Shown: positions 53,295 through 61,385 of the stretch, in pieces
Numbering within the stretch: position 1 is the stretch's first letter
How the letters are laid out: every line of letters starts with the position of its first letter
Assembly (NCBI RefSeq): GCF_011305415.1
Contig: NZ_JAANOQ010000004.1
Location: forward strand, 124,001 to 188,000
Source of the DNA: Flavobacterium bernardetii
GTDB lineage: Bacteria > Bacteroidota > Bacteroidia > Flavobacteriales > Flavobacteriaceae
Length of the DNA stretch: 64,000 nucleotides
Reading direction: 5' to 3'
The notes under the pieces: generated by a model
What the model saw: the letters and a program-made list of their open reading frames with translations, nothing else
Told to the model about the DNA's origin: nothing
The model's database searches: none
Program-made: the position numbers and the translations under genes

Positions 53295-54720
53295 GTTTTT
53301 ATATATATTACTTTTTGCAACCCTTGGTTTCTCGCAAACCGATTCGTTAAAAGTAGAAACAGATAGTATAACTGTTGCGATTGATACAGCAAATTTTGAA
53401 GCTTTTGGAAATGTAATTTTAAACGAAAAAGCCTTAGCTAATGTTTTTGAAAAGCTATATTTATTAGAAGAAAATCAAGATAGAAAAGTACGAATTGTTC
53501 ATGTTGGCGATTCGCACATTCAAGCTGATTTGTTTACAGCTAAAATTCGTAGAAGAATGCAACAAGTTTTTGGAAATGCAGGTTTCGGATTCACTTTTCC
53601 ATACAGTTTAGCAGGTACAAATAATAGTTCACCTATTCGTTTTACAGGTTCTGGCGGATTTTCAGCTGCAAGAAATTTATATGCAGATGCTTCCAAACCC
53701 GTTGGTGTAAGTGGAATTTCTTTCGAACCTAAACAAAAAAGTTTTCATATTGATATGTTAGTGAAAGATGCACAATTCGATTTTACAAAATTGAAAGTCA
53801 TTTCTCCAAAAAACGAAAACATGTTTAATGTCGCTTTTGCTAAAAAAAGTTATACGACTCAGGAAAAAGTCGCGGTTAAAACTCCAGCAACCAGTTCTCA
53901 CAAAATAAAACCAGGTGAAGTTTTAGGTGGAATTGCTGATAAATATAACATTTCGTTAAAACAATTAAAAGCAGCTAACGGATTGACATCGGACAATATT
54001 CGTGATGGAAAAGTTTTAAAAATTCCTGGTGGAAAATCGGTTACCACTTACAAAACGGTTTCTACGGTAAAATATGTTTACGAACCAATTGCTTTAGAAA
54101 ATACACCAAATTCTAATAATTATACTTCAGTAAATCCAATCGATAAAATTACAATTATTGGAAATGAAAATGCGTCTGATTTTGCTTTAAACGGTTTAGT
54201 TTTAGAAAATGAAAAGCCTGGCGTGACTTATAGTGCAATCGGTGTTAATGGTGCGAAAAGTAACGATTATAATAAATTCCCATTATTTTTCGAACAATTA
54301 CCTGCTTTAGAAGCCGATTTATATGTCATTTCTTTAGGAACAAATGAAAGTTTTGATAAGCAAGACATTGCTACTTATTTCGGAAATTTAAAAACGATGA
54401 TTGACGGAATTAAACAAAAATGTCCAGAAGCCTCTATTTTAGTAACGACTTCACCACCATCAGTTTTACATAGAAAACATAAAAATATTTACATAGAAAA
54501 ATATGCTGAAAAAATCATAGAAATGGCACCAACTGAAAAGTATGCCGTTTGGAATTTATTAGATGTTTTTGGTGGAAATAAAAATATAAATATCAATTCG
54601 AGAATGGGTTTGATGGCTCGAGATAAAGTTCATTATTCCAATGCAGGTTATGAAAAACAAGGAGAATTGTTTTTTGACGCCTTCATACAATCTTACGAAT
54701 TATTTAAATCAGAAAAATAA
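53287..54720 (+). CDS. SGNH hydrolase with inserted LysM domain
   Basis: 477 residues with a signal peptide (LLFATLGFSQ). The SGNH domain is split: block I is VHVGDSHIQAD with Ser76; a complete LysM peptidoglycan-binding module follows at about 205-247 (HKIKPGEVLGGIADKYNIS, LKAANGLT, GKVLKIPGG). Block III GTNE (about 351-354) and the C-terminal DxxH (Asp446/His449 in RDKVHYSNAG) come after it. The embedded LysM strongly suggests action at peptidoglycan, for example as an O-acetyl esterase or transferase; this is inference. It overlaps the previous gene by 8 bp and lies 6 bp before MBOAT. Confidence 0.92.
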   Translation: MNKFLYILLFATLGFSQTDSLKVETDSITVAIDTANFEAFGNVILNEKALANVFEKLYLLEENQDRKVRIVHVGDSHIQADLFTAKIRRRMQQVFGNAGFGFTFPYSLAGTNNSSPIRFTGSGGFSAARNLYADASKPVGVSGISFEPKQKSFHIDMLVKDAQFDFTKLKVISPKNENMFNVAFAKKSYTTQEKVAVKTPATSSHKIKPGEVLGGIADKYNISLKQLKAANGLTSDNIRDGKVLKIPGGKSVTTYKTVSTVKYVYEPIALENTPNSNNYTSVNPIDKITIIGNENASDFALNGLVLENEKPGVTYSAIGVNGAKSNDYNKFPLFFEQLPALEADLYVISLGTNESFDKQDIATYFGNLKTMIDGIKQKCPEASILVTTSPPSVLHRKHKNIYIEKYAEKIIEMAPTEKYAVWNLLDVFGGNKNININSRMGLMARDKVHYSNAGYEKQGELFFDAFIQSYELFKSEK

Positions 54721-54726
54721 AGAAGC

Positions 54727-56400
54727 GTGTTACAAGAATGGTTTTATAAAAATATAGGCAAAATTACTCCAGAAGTAGTTGAAAAATGGTTCGTTTATAA
54801 CGAAAAAGAACCGTTGCTTTTTAATACGGGCTTATTTTTAGGTTTGTTTTTAGTCTTTTATTTTTGGTATATTTTACTAAGAAAAGCAGATACAATGCGA
54901 ATGGTTTACGTAATTTTGTTTTCGCTGTTTTTCTATTATAAATCGAGTGGAATTTACTTTTTATTGCTTCTAGGTTCGGCGGTTGTCGATTATAATTTAG
55001 GTAATTTAGTTCATCGAACTACGAGTATTATCAATAAAAAATTATGCCTGACTTTTAGTATTATTCTAAACTTAGGATTTTTAGGCTATTTCAAATACAG
55101 TAATTTCTTAGTTGATATTACAAATAATTTAACGGGTGGAAAATTAGCCTTTTTTGATGTGATTTTGCCAGTTGGAATTTCGTTTTATACCTTTCAATCT
55201 ATAAGTTATATTATTGAAGTCTACCGCAAAGAAATCGAACCGACAAAACGCTTTGTAGATTATTTGTTTTTCGTATCGTTTTTCCCGCAATTAGTCGCCG
55301 GACCAATCGTTAGAGCGAAAGATTTCTTACCGCAAATTTATCAGAAATTAAACGTTACTCAAGAAGATATTAACCGCGCGTTTCTTTTAATTATTGGTGG
55401 ATTAATTAAGAAAACAGTCATTTCAGATTATATTTCTTTAAACTTTGTAGATCGTGTTTTCGATTTGCCAAATAGTTACACGCCTTTCGAAAATTTAATG
55501 GCTTCTTACGGATATACGATTCAAATTTATTGTGATTTTTCAGGATATTCTGACATGGCAATCGGTGTGGCCTTATTGTTAGGTTTCAAATTACCAACCA
55601 ACTTCCGTTCACCATATAAATCAACTTCTATCACTGATTTCTGGCGTCGTTGGCACATTTCATTATCCACTTGGTTAAAGGATTTTTTATATATTTCAGT
55701 AGGAGGAAACCGTTACGGAACTTTTGCAGGATTTTTATTTCCAGGTTTGTTTTTCTTCGGATTAATCCTTTGGGGAATTTCGTATTCTCAAACTAGTACT
55801 ATTCCTTTAATCATAGCTATTGCTTCAACTGTAATATTCATTTTCACTTTCTTGTTTTCAAAAGAAAAGGAAAAAACAATGTACACTAATGTCAACTTAA
55901 TGACTACAATGTTATTAGGCGGATTATGGCACGGAGCAAGTTTACGTTTCATAATTTGGGGTGCTTTACACGGAATGGCTTTGGCTGTTCATAAAATATT
56001 TTTAGAATATTACCCGCCAACAAAACGTAAAATATTCTTTTTAACTCCGTTTTTAAAGTTTTTTGCAATCGTTGTTACGTTTCATTTTGTGGCTTTTTGT
56101 TGGATTTTCTTCCGCGCAAAAGATTTCACAACCGCCTTACAAATCATTCAAAATATTGGAAAAGTAACTTTTGATTTCAATCAGTGGTTAACCATTATTC
56201 AAGGGTATCAAAACGTATTTATCTTAATGTTCTTAGGTTATTTTTGGCATTATATTCCTGAAAAAGTTACTGTTGCAATTCAAAATGTATTCAAGGCGAT
56301 GCCTCTTATTACAAGAGCCATTGTTTTAGGATTAGTTTTTTGGTTGGTTTTTGCGACTGCAGCTGCCGGACCACAACCTTTTATTTATTTCCAATTTTAG
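54727..56400 (+). CDS. MBOAT family O-acyltransferase (AlgI/PatA-like)
   Basis: 557-residue multi-pass membrane acyltransferase with about 11-13 helices. The MBOAT core is FLPQIYQKL, the cytosolic-face DFWRRWHISLSTWLKDFLY and the conserved GGNRYG, and the catalytic His is in LGGLWHGASLRF. These match AlgI and PatA, which carry acetyl groups across the membrane to partner SGNH proteins that act outside. With the two upstream SGNH genes it completes such a system. The GTG at 54727 is the start by position, 6 bp after the preceding stop. Confidence 0.95.
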   Translation: MLQEWFYKNIGKITPEVVEKWFVYNEKEPLLFNTGLFLGLFLVFYFWYILLRKADTMRMVYVILFSLFFYYKSSGIYFLLLLGSAVVDYNLGNLVHRTTSIINKKLCLTFSIILNLGFLGYFKYSNFLVDITNNLTGGKLAFFDVILPVGISFYTFQSISYIIEVYRKEIEPTKRFVDYLFFVSFFPQLVAGPIVRAKDFLPQIYQKLNVTQEDINRAFLLIIGGLIKKTVISDYISLNFVDRVFDLPNSYTPFENLMASYGYTIQIYCDFSGYSDMAIGVALLLGFKLPTNFRSPYKSTSITDFWRRWHISLSTWLKDFLYISVGGNRYGTFAGFLFPGLFFFGLILWGISYSQTSTIPLIIAIASTVIFIFTFLFSKEKEKTMYTNVNLMTTMLLGGLWHGASLRFIIWGALHGMALAVHKIFLEYYPPTKRKIFFLTPFLKFFAIVVTFHFVAFCWIFFRAKDFTTALQIIQNIGKVTFDFNQWLTIIQGYQNVFILMFLGYFWHYIPEKVTVAIQNVFKAMPLITRAIVLGLVFWLVFATAAAGPQPFIYFQF

Positions 56401-56464
56401 ACTGTAATCTTTGTTACAAAGAGTTGTTTATAGTTGTTATATCTTTACAGAAATATTTAAAACT

Positions 56465-56668
56465 ATGAAAAAAATATTGTTTTCTAATTGGCATTTTATG
56501 CGTTTTTTCAGAATTGCAATTGCCTTATTTTGCGCTTATACAGCATATGTGCAAAATCAATGGATTTTTATTGCTTTTGGGTTTTTCTTTTTATTTCAAG
56601 CGATTTTTAATTTAGGATGTGGAGCAAACGGTTGTAATATACCAACTAAAAAAAATAACGATGAGTAA
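56465..56668 (+). CDS. Small membrane protein with GCx4CNI motif (YgaP/DUF2892-like)
   Basis: 67 residues with two hydrophobic helices (about 14-30 and 32-48) and a C-terminal cysteine pair in LGCGANGCNIP, then a Lys/Asn-rich tail. It resembles the YgaP inner-membrane/DUF2892 type that often accompanies rhodanese or thioredoxin genes. By the positive-inside rule both termini are cytosolic, placing the Cys pair at the inner face. Start ATG 56465 (MKKILFSNWHF). It overlaps the thioredoxin gene by 8 bp. The shared motif with the gene at 56956 suggests one redox system. Confidence 0.75.
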   Translation: MKKILFSNWHFMRFFRIAIALFCAYTAYVQNQWIFIAFGFFFLFQAIFNLGCGANGCNIPTKKNNDE

Positions 56669-56963
56669 GTTTCAAGAATTAATTAACGGAAATAAACCTG
56701 TTTTAATTGACTTTTTTGCTACTTGGTGCGGACCTTGTCAAGCTTTAGCTCCAATTTTAGTGGATACGAAAGAAGATTTAGGAGATACAGTTAGTATCAT
56801 TAAAATTGATGTGGATAAAAACCAAGAAATCGCAGCTCAATTTCAAGTAAAAGGTGTGCCAACTATGATGTTGTTTCAAAACGGAAAAATGTTATGGAGA
56901 CAATCAGGTGTGGTTTCTAAAAATGAAATTGTTAGCATCGTGAAACAAAAAACCAATGTTTAA
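56661..56963 (+). CDS. Thioredoxin
   Basis: 100-residue cytosolic thioredoxin. The active site is FFATWCGPCQALAP, with cis-Pro in VKGVPTMMLF and the C-terminal QSGVVSKNEIVSIV. The start ATG at 56661 (MSKFQELING) overlaps the previous small gene by 8 bp, and its end overlaps the next by 8 bp, so the three genes are tightly coupled. It is a canonical Trx reducing disulfides; its placement between two small Cys-bearing membrane proteins suggests it serves them, which is inference. Confidence 0.95.
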   Translation: MSKFQELINGNKPVLIDFFATWCGPCQALAPILVDTKEDLGDTVSIIKIDVDKNQEIAAQFQVKGVPTMMLFQNGKMLWRQSGVVSKNEIVSIVKQKTNV

Positions 56964-57156
56964 AAAGTATCAACTTACTATTTTAGGAATTTTACTTGGT
57001 GCAATTTTCGGCTATTTGTATTATTACTATGTTGGTTGCGCTACAGGAACTTGCAATATTACTTCAAAACCTTTGAATAGTACTTTATATGGTGCTATGA
57101 TGGGCGGATTATTGTTTAATATTTTCGAAAAGAAACCTAAAAAGAATATCGAATAA
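56956..57156 (+). CDS. DUF6132-like small membrane protein with GCx4CNI motif
   Basis: 66 residues with two helices (about 7-26 and 45-60). Between them, on what the positive-inside rule predicts to be the periplasmic side, lies VGCATGTCNITSKPLNST. The cysteine pair GCx4CNI repeats that of the protein at 56465. The N-terminus MFKKYQLTILGILLGAIFGYL and the SxLYGAMMGGL second helix match DUF6132 as I recall it; its function is unknown. It starts 8 bp inside the thioredoxin gene and is the last gene of the operon. Confidence 0.8.
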   Translation: MFKKYQLTILGILLGAIFGYLYYYYVGCATGTCNITSKPLNSTLYGAMMGGLLFNIFEKKPKKNIE

Positions 57157-57275
57157 ATGCATTTAATCTTTTATTCTCTAATTTATGAATTAATTGATTC
57201 AGTGACAAATAATTGAATCATACTAATTATGGTATTTTTTCGTTATCTTTATAGTGTTTTTAAAATCTAATAATT

Positions 57276-57743
57276 ATGAAAAAAATCAAATTAATTTCAG
57301 CTATCATATTTTTATTTATAGTTACTATTTTTTCGTCATGTAGTGATGAAGATGATGTAGCTGTAAACAATAGTGTAGATCCAACTCCAGTTATTAATAC
57401 GGTTAATACAGGTACATGGAGAATTACATTTTATCAAGACTCTGGTGTTGATGAAACTTCAGATTTCTCAGGATATAACTTTTCTTTTGGCGCAGGGAAT
57501 ATTCTTTCAGCAACCAATGGAACTAATACTTATACAGGAACTTGGTCGGTAACTTCAGATAATAGTAATGACGATAGTCCAAGTAATGATTTAGATTTCA
57601 ATATTGCCTTTTCTGCACCTGCAAATTTTACTGAATTAACAGAAGATTGGAATGTTATTTCCTATACTGCAACCAGAATTCAGTTAATTCACGTGAGTGG
57701 TGGAGGTGGTGGAACTGATTATATTACCTTTGAAAAAAATTAA
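57276..57743 (+). CDS. Lipoprotein, lipocalin-like beta domain
   Basis: 155 residues, lipobox TIFSSCSDED. The mature part is Ser/Thr/Asn/Gly-rich with a beta pattern (VNTGTWRITFYQDSGVDE, SATNGTNTYTGTWSV) and ends with a glycine run in HVSGGGGGTDYITFEK. I recognise the general type (small exported beta-sandwich lipoproteins of Flavobacteria) but no function. It has no close neighbour on the plus strand in an operon; a weak TATCTTTA lies upstream. Codon use is like its neighbours. Confidence 0.7.
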   Translation: MKKIKLISAIIFLFIVTIFSSCSDEDDVAVNNSVDPTPVINTVNTGTWRITFYQDSGVDETSDFSGYNFSFGAGNILSATNGTNTYTGTWSVTSDNSNDDSPSNDLDFNIAFSAPANFTELTEDWNVISYTATRIQLIHVSGGGGGTDYITFEKN

Positions 57744-57758
57744 GAAAATTTTATCATT

Positions 57759-57784
57759 TTGATATATAAAATTTTATATATTTG
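57759..57784 (+). promoter_or_regulatory. Promoter of small Cys-rich protein gene
   Basis: TATATTTG at 57777-57784 with a TTG at 57759-57761 (15-nt spacer). The ATG at 57828 is 43 nt downstream, leaving an AT-rich leader. Confidence 0.45.
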
Positions 57785-57827
57785 AATTTCAATATAAATA
57801 ATAAAGATTAATTTAAAAATAAATAAC

Positions 57828-58013
57828 ATGAAAAAAGTATTATCAATCGTTGCTTTAATGGCATTTATGGTTTCTTCAGCAACAGTAGTTGACTTCAAAG
57901 AAAAAGAAAAAGAAAAGAAAAAAACAGCTAAAACTGAAAAAGCTTGTACTGATAAAAAAGATGCAAAATCTTGTTCAACTTCAGCTAAAAAATCTTGTTG
58001 TTCAAAAAAATAA
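57828..58013 (+). CDS. Small secreted Lys/Cys-rich protein
   Basis: 61 residues: signal peptide (about 1-19, MKKVLSIVALMAFMVSSAT), then a lysine-rich stretch and four cysteines in KACTDKKDAKSCS and KKSCCSKK. No homologue is recognised; the composition suggests metal binding or disulfide-linked cell-surface attachment. A second start frame overlaps it but only this one gives a signal peptide. A terminator follows 20 bp after the stop, so it is a small monocistronic gene with its own promoter. Confidence 0.6.
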   Translation: MKKVLSIVALMAFMVSSATVVDFKEKEKEKKKTAKTEKACTDKKDAKSCSTSAKKSCCSKK

Positions 58014-58034
58014 TAAGTTTTTATTAAAAAAATT

Positions 58035-58064
58035 AACCGTTTATGAAAATAAGCGGTTTTTTTT
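58035..58064 (+). terminator. Terminator of small Cys-rich gene
   Basis: Stem AACCGTTTA with TAAGCGGTT (one G-T pair), 6-nt loop and a T-run to 58064. Confidence 0.8.
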
Positions 58065-58074
58065 ATTTCAATAA

Positions 58075-58107
58075 TTTGATATCTTAAAAATCAAATTGCT
58101 AAATTTG
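58075..58107 (+). promoter_or_regulatory. Promoter of ffh
   Basis: TTTG (58075-58078), 21-nt spacer, then TAAATTTG (58100-58107); one of the best matches to the Bacteroidota TTTG-N19-21-TAnnTTTG consensus in the window. The ATG at 58133 is 25 nt downstream. Confidence 0.65.
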
Positions 58108-58132
58108 CATTTCATTAAAAAGCTCAATTATT

Positions 58133-59485
58133 ATGTTTGATAATCTTACCGATAAGTTAGATAAAGCATTCCATATACTAAAAGGTCACGGAAAAATTAC
58201 CGATGTAAATGTTGCCGATACTTTAAAAGAAGTGCGTCGTGCGTTGTTAGATGCCGATGTTAACTTTAAAATTGCTAAAGATTTTACCACTCGTGTAAAG
58301 GATAAAGCTATTGGAGAAAACGTATTAACGACATTACAACCAGGTCAATTATTGGTGAAATTAGTTAAGGATGAATTGACAGAATTAATGGGTGGCGATG
58401 TTGCCGGTGTTAATTTATCAGGAAATCCTACAGTAATTTTAATGTCGGGTTTACAAGGATCTGGTAAAACTACTTTTTCTGGTAAGTTAGCCAACTTCTT
58501 AAAAACAAAGAAAAACAAAAAACCTTTATTGGTTGCTTGTGATATTTATCGTCCTGCAGCAATTAACCAATTGCACGTTGTTGGAGATCAAATTGGTGTG
58601 GAAGTTTATTCTGAACCAGAAAATAAAAATGCAGTTTCTATTGCTGAAAATGCAATCAAACACGCGAAAGCAAACGGTTTCAATGTTGTTATTATTGATA
58701 CGGCGGGTCGTTTAGCTGTTGATGAAGAAATGATGAACGAAATCGCAAACGTTCACAAAGCCATTCAACCTCACGAAACATTGTTCGTTGTTGATGCTAT
58801 GACTGGTCAAGATGCTGTAAATACAGCAAAAGCCTTCAATGATAGATTAAACTTTGACGGTGTTATCTTAACTAAATTAGATGGAGATACTCGTGGTGGA
58901 GCTGCAATTTCTATTAAATCTGTTGTAAATAAACCTATAAAATTCATTGGTACTGGAGAAAAAATGGACGCCATTGACGTGTTCTATCCTTCTCGTATGG
59001 CGGAAAGAATTTTAGGAATGGGTGATGTGGTGTCTTTAGTAGAAAGAGCACAAGAACAATATGATGAAGAAGAAGCAAGAAAAATTCAGAAAAAAATCGC
59101 AAAAAACGAATTTGGTTTCGATGATTTCTTAGCGCAAATTCAGCAAATTAAAAAAATGGGAAGCATGAAAGACCTTGTTGGAATGATTCCTGGTGCTGGA
59201 AAAGCTTTAAAAGATGTTGAAATTGAAGATGATGCTTTCAAACATGTTGAAGCAATTATACAATCGATGACACCAAAAGAAAGAAGTAAACCTGCTATTA
59301 TAGATGTAAAAAGAAAAACGCGTATTGCAAAAGGTGCTGGTAGAAAAATTGAAGAAGTAAATCAATTGATGAAACAGTTTGACCAAATGAGCAAAATGAT
59401 GAAGATGATGCAAGGCGGTGGCGGAAAAAAATTAATGCAAATGATGGGCGGTAAAGGAATGCCATCTATGCCCGGAATGAAATAA
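58133..59485 (+). CDS. ffh: Signal recognition particle protein Ffh
   Basis: SRP54-type GTPase of 450 residues that targets nascent membrane proteins to FtsY and the translocon. The N domain (about 1-90) contains LKEVRRALLDADVNF. The G domain has G1 GLQGSGKTTFSGKL, G3 IIDTAGRLAVDEE, G4 TKLDGDTRGGA, and G5 FIGTGEKMDAIDVF. The M domain (about 320-450) ends with the methionine-rich MKMMQGGGGKKLMQMMGGK. All motifs are normal. It is separated from folD by a terminator. Confidence 0.98.
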   Translation: MFDNLTDKLDKAFHILKGHGKITDVNVADTLKEVRRALLDADVNFKIAKDFTTRVKDKAIGENVLTTLQPGQLLVKLVKDELTELMGGDVAGVNLSGNPTVILMSGLQGSGKTTFSGKLANFLKTKKNKKPLLVACDIYRPAAINQLHVVGDQIGVEVYSEPENKNAVSIAENAIKHAKANGFNVVIIDTAGRLAVDEEMMNEIANVHKAIQPHETLFVVDAMTGQDAVNTAKAFNDRLNFDGVILTKLDGDTRGGAAISIKSVVNKPIKFIGTGEKMDAIDVFYPSRMAERILGMGDVVSLVERAQEQYDEEEARKIQKKIAKNEFGFDDFLAQIQQIKKMGSMKDLVGMIPGAGKALKDVEIEDDAFKHVEAIIQSMTPKERSKPAIIDVKRKTRIAKGAGRKIEEVNQLMKQFDQMSKMMKMMQGGGGKKLMQMMGGKGMPSMPGMK

Positions 59486-59491
59486 AATTTG

Positions 59492-59519
59492 AAAGACGCG
59501 ACTATTTGCGTCTTTTTTT
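59492..59519 (+). terminator. Terminator of ffh
   Basis: Stem AAAGACGC (59492-59499) with GCGTCTTT (59508-59515) and T-run, 6 bp after the ffh stop. Confidence 0.85.
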
Positions 59520-59551
59520 ATACGATTACAACAACTCACAATACAAATAAA

Positions 59552-60427
59552 ATGCAACTACTAGACGGAAAAAAAGTATCAGAAGAAATTAAAAATGAAA
59601 TTGCTGCGGAAGTAGCAAAAATGAAAGCTAACGGTGAAAAAGTACCGCATTTAGCTGCAATTATTGTAGGTAATGATGGGGCGAGTTTAACGTATGTTGG
59701 TAGTAAAGTAAAGGCTTGTGAAAGAGTAGGTTTTGAATCGACTTTAATTAAAATGCCAAGTACAACTTCTGAAACCGAATTACTTAAAAAAATTAAGGAA
59801 TTAAACGAAGATGACAATATTGATGGGTTTATAGTGCAATTACCTTTGCCACCACAAATTGATACACAAGAAGTTATTATGGCCATTCGTCCTTCAAAAG
59901 ATGTGGATGGATTTCATCCTGAAAACTTCGGAAAAATGGCGTTGGATATGAGTACATTTATACCAGCAACACCTTTCGGGATTTTAGAATTGTTAGAAAG
60001 ATACAATGTTCAAACTCAAGGAAAACATACAGTTGTGATTGGTAGAAGTCATATTGTAGGTCGTCCAATGAGTATTTTGATGGGAAGAAAAGGTTTTCCA
60101 GGTAATTCAACTGTAACGGTTACACATACACATACTAAAAACATAACTCAAATTACGTCACAAGCAGATATCATTATTTCAGCTCTTGGGGTTCCAAATT
60201 ATCTAAAAGCAGAAATGATTAAAGATGATGCGGTAATTATTGATGTGGGTATTACTCGTGTTGCTGATGAAACTTCAGAAAAAGGATATAAAATTGTGGG
60301 TGATGTAGATTTCGAAAATGTTTCTAAAAAAGCATCTTATATTACACCAGTTCCTGGTGGGGTTGGACCAATGACAATTGCTATGTTGTTAAAAAATACT
60401 TTAATAGCTAGAGCAAATAAAAAGTAA
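59552..60427 (+). CDS. folD: Methylenetetrahydrofolate dehydrogenase/cyclohydrolase
   Basis: Bifunctional one-carbon enzyme of 291 residues. Catalytic and binding motifs are AIIVGNDGASLTYVGSKVKA with Tyr and Lys, QLPLPPQID, RPSKDVDGFHPENFG, and the NADP-binding IGRSHIVGRPMSILM. The C-terminal TPVPGGVGPMTIAML is typical. I start at ATG 59552 (MQLLDGKKVSEEIK). Upstream in-frame codons lie in the ffh terminator, so a longer protein is not likely. A strong terminator follows. Confidence 0.97.
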   Translation: MQLLDGKKVSEEIKNEIAAEVAKMKANGEKVPHLAAIIVGNDGASLTYVGSKVKACERVGFESTLIKMPSTTSETELLKKIKELNEDDNIDGFIVQLPLPPQIDTQEVIMAIRPSKDVDGFHPENFGKMALDMSTFIPATPFGILELLERYNVQTQGKHTVVIGRSHIVGRPMSILMGRKGFPGNSTVTVTHTHTKNITQITSQADIIISALGVPNYLKAEMIKDDAVIIDVGITRVADETSEKGYKIVGDVDFENVSKKASYITPVPGGVGPMTIAMLLKNTLIARANKK

Positions 60428-60441
60428 AATAGAATTATAAT

Positions 60442-60479
60442 AAAAAAAGTCCTAATTTTAATTAATTGGGACTTTTTTT
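60442..60479 (+). terminator. Terminator of folD
   Basis: 16-bp stem (60442-60457 with 60464-60479, core AGTCCTAATT) with one G-T pair and T-run. Confidence 0.9.
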
Positions 60480-60508
60480 ACGCTTTTTAGTATTTTTTTG
60501 ACAACTGT

Positions 60509-61201
60509 TTATGTAGAAATATTAAGCTTTTCTTGTTCTTTTAATATCATGAATTTGTAAAACGTAAAGTGTGATAAGCCATAAAAAAAGATAACCATTT
60601 GGTAAATAGATTCGCTTTTAATATAGAATTTGTTGATGAAAAATGCGCCAATTTGAATGATAAAAAGTATGGAACTTATTAGTAGCCAGTAGCCTTTTAA
60701 ATCAAAATTATTGTTAAAATGTATAATGGCAATACCTCCAATGATTGACGTGATTAGTGCATTTAAAATCCAAATATAAAACGAGTCTCCTAACGAGTGT
60801 AAAACCAATTCAATTATATAAAGAAATAAAACAAAAAAAGGTAAACAGGCTAAACTTATGGCTAAACGATTTTCTTTTGTGATTAAAGGTACTAAGATTA
60901 TTAATAAAAGAAGTTTATAACCTAGTGAAGAAATACTGCCATACATAAATAAGTCTGGATTTCCACTCGCAAATAAGTATGAAGCTAATTGATAGAGTAA
61001 TAAGGAAGTTATATAAATGAAGTTGTTCTTACCTGTAAATAAGTATAATATTAGAAGTATTGGAATTCTCGAAAACCAAAAAATAGTTTCTGCGGATGTG
61101 AATTTTAAAAAAGAACAAATACTATAAAGTACTAAGTTTAAGAAATAAACTAGTATTAGAATATTAATAGTGTTTTTGTTATTCTGAAAAATTTTAATCA
61201 T
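60509..61201 (-). CDS. Unknown polytopic membrane protein
   Basis: 230 residues with about seven or eight hydrophobic helices and short loops (for example ILILVYFLNLVLYSICSFL, ISLACLPFFVLFLYIIEL, GYWLLISSILFIIQIGAFF). The even helix spacing and aromatic content recall YhhN/TMEM86-like lysoplasmalogenase proteins, but the key motifs cannot be confirmed. I do not assign a function. It is convergent with folD and shares the intergenic region upstream with a small gene on the same strand and a 26-bp hairpin. Confidence 0.65.
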   Translation of the reverse strand: MIKIFQNNKNTINILILVYFLNLVLYSICSFLKFTSAETIFWFSRIPILLILYLFTGKNNFIYITSLLLYQLASYLFASGNPDLFMYGSISSLGYKLLLLIILVPLITKENRLAISLACLPFFVLFLYIIELVLHSLGDSFYIWILNALITSIIGGIAIIHFNNNFDLKGYWLLISSILFIIQIGAFFINKFYIKSESIYQMVIFFYGLSHFTFYKFMILKEQEKLNIST

Positions 61202-61313
61202 TTAGATATCAAAGTTGTTTTGTAAAACTTGCTAATTCAAATGTGTTGTTAGTTTTATAAAGATAGTTTATTTTTCATAATTTATAAAATCTGTAAATTG
61301 AATTTGAGATTTT

Positions 61314-61372
61314 ATGAAATAACAATACCTCTAAATAGCTAGGGTTGCTATTTAGAGGTATTGTTATTTCAT
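61314..61372. repeat. 26-bp perfect inverted repeat
   Basis: Arms 61314-61339 and 61347-61372 are fully complementary (core AACAATACCTCTAAATAGC) with a 7-nt loop. It lies 14 nt 3' of the minus-strand gene at 61386. No good U-tract follows on the minus strand, so it may protect the 3' end or act as an attenuator rather than a textbook terminator. Confidence 0.85.
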
Positions 61373-61385
61373 TTAATTTGACTTC

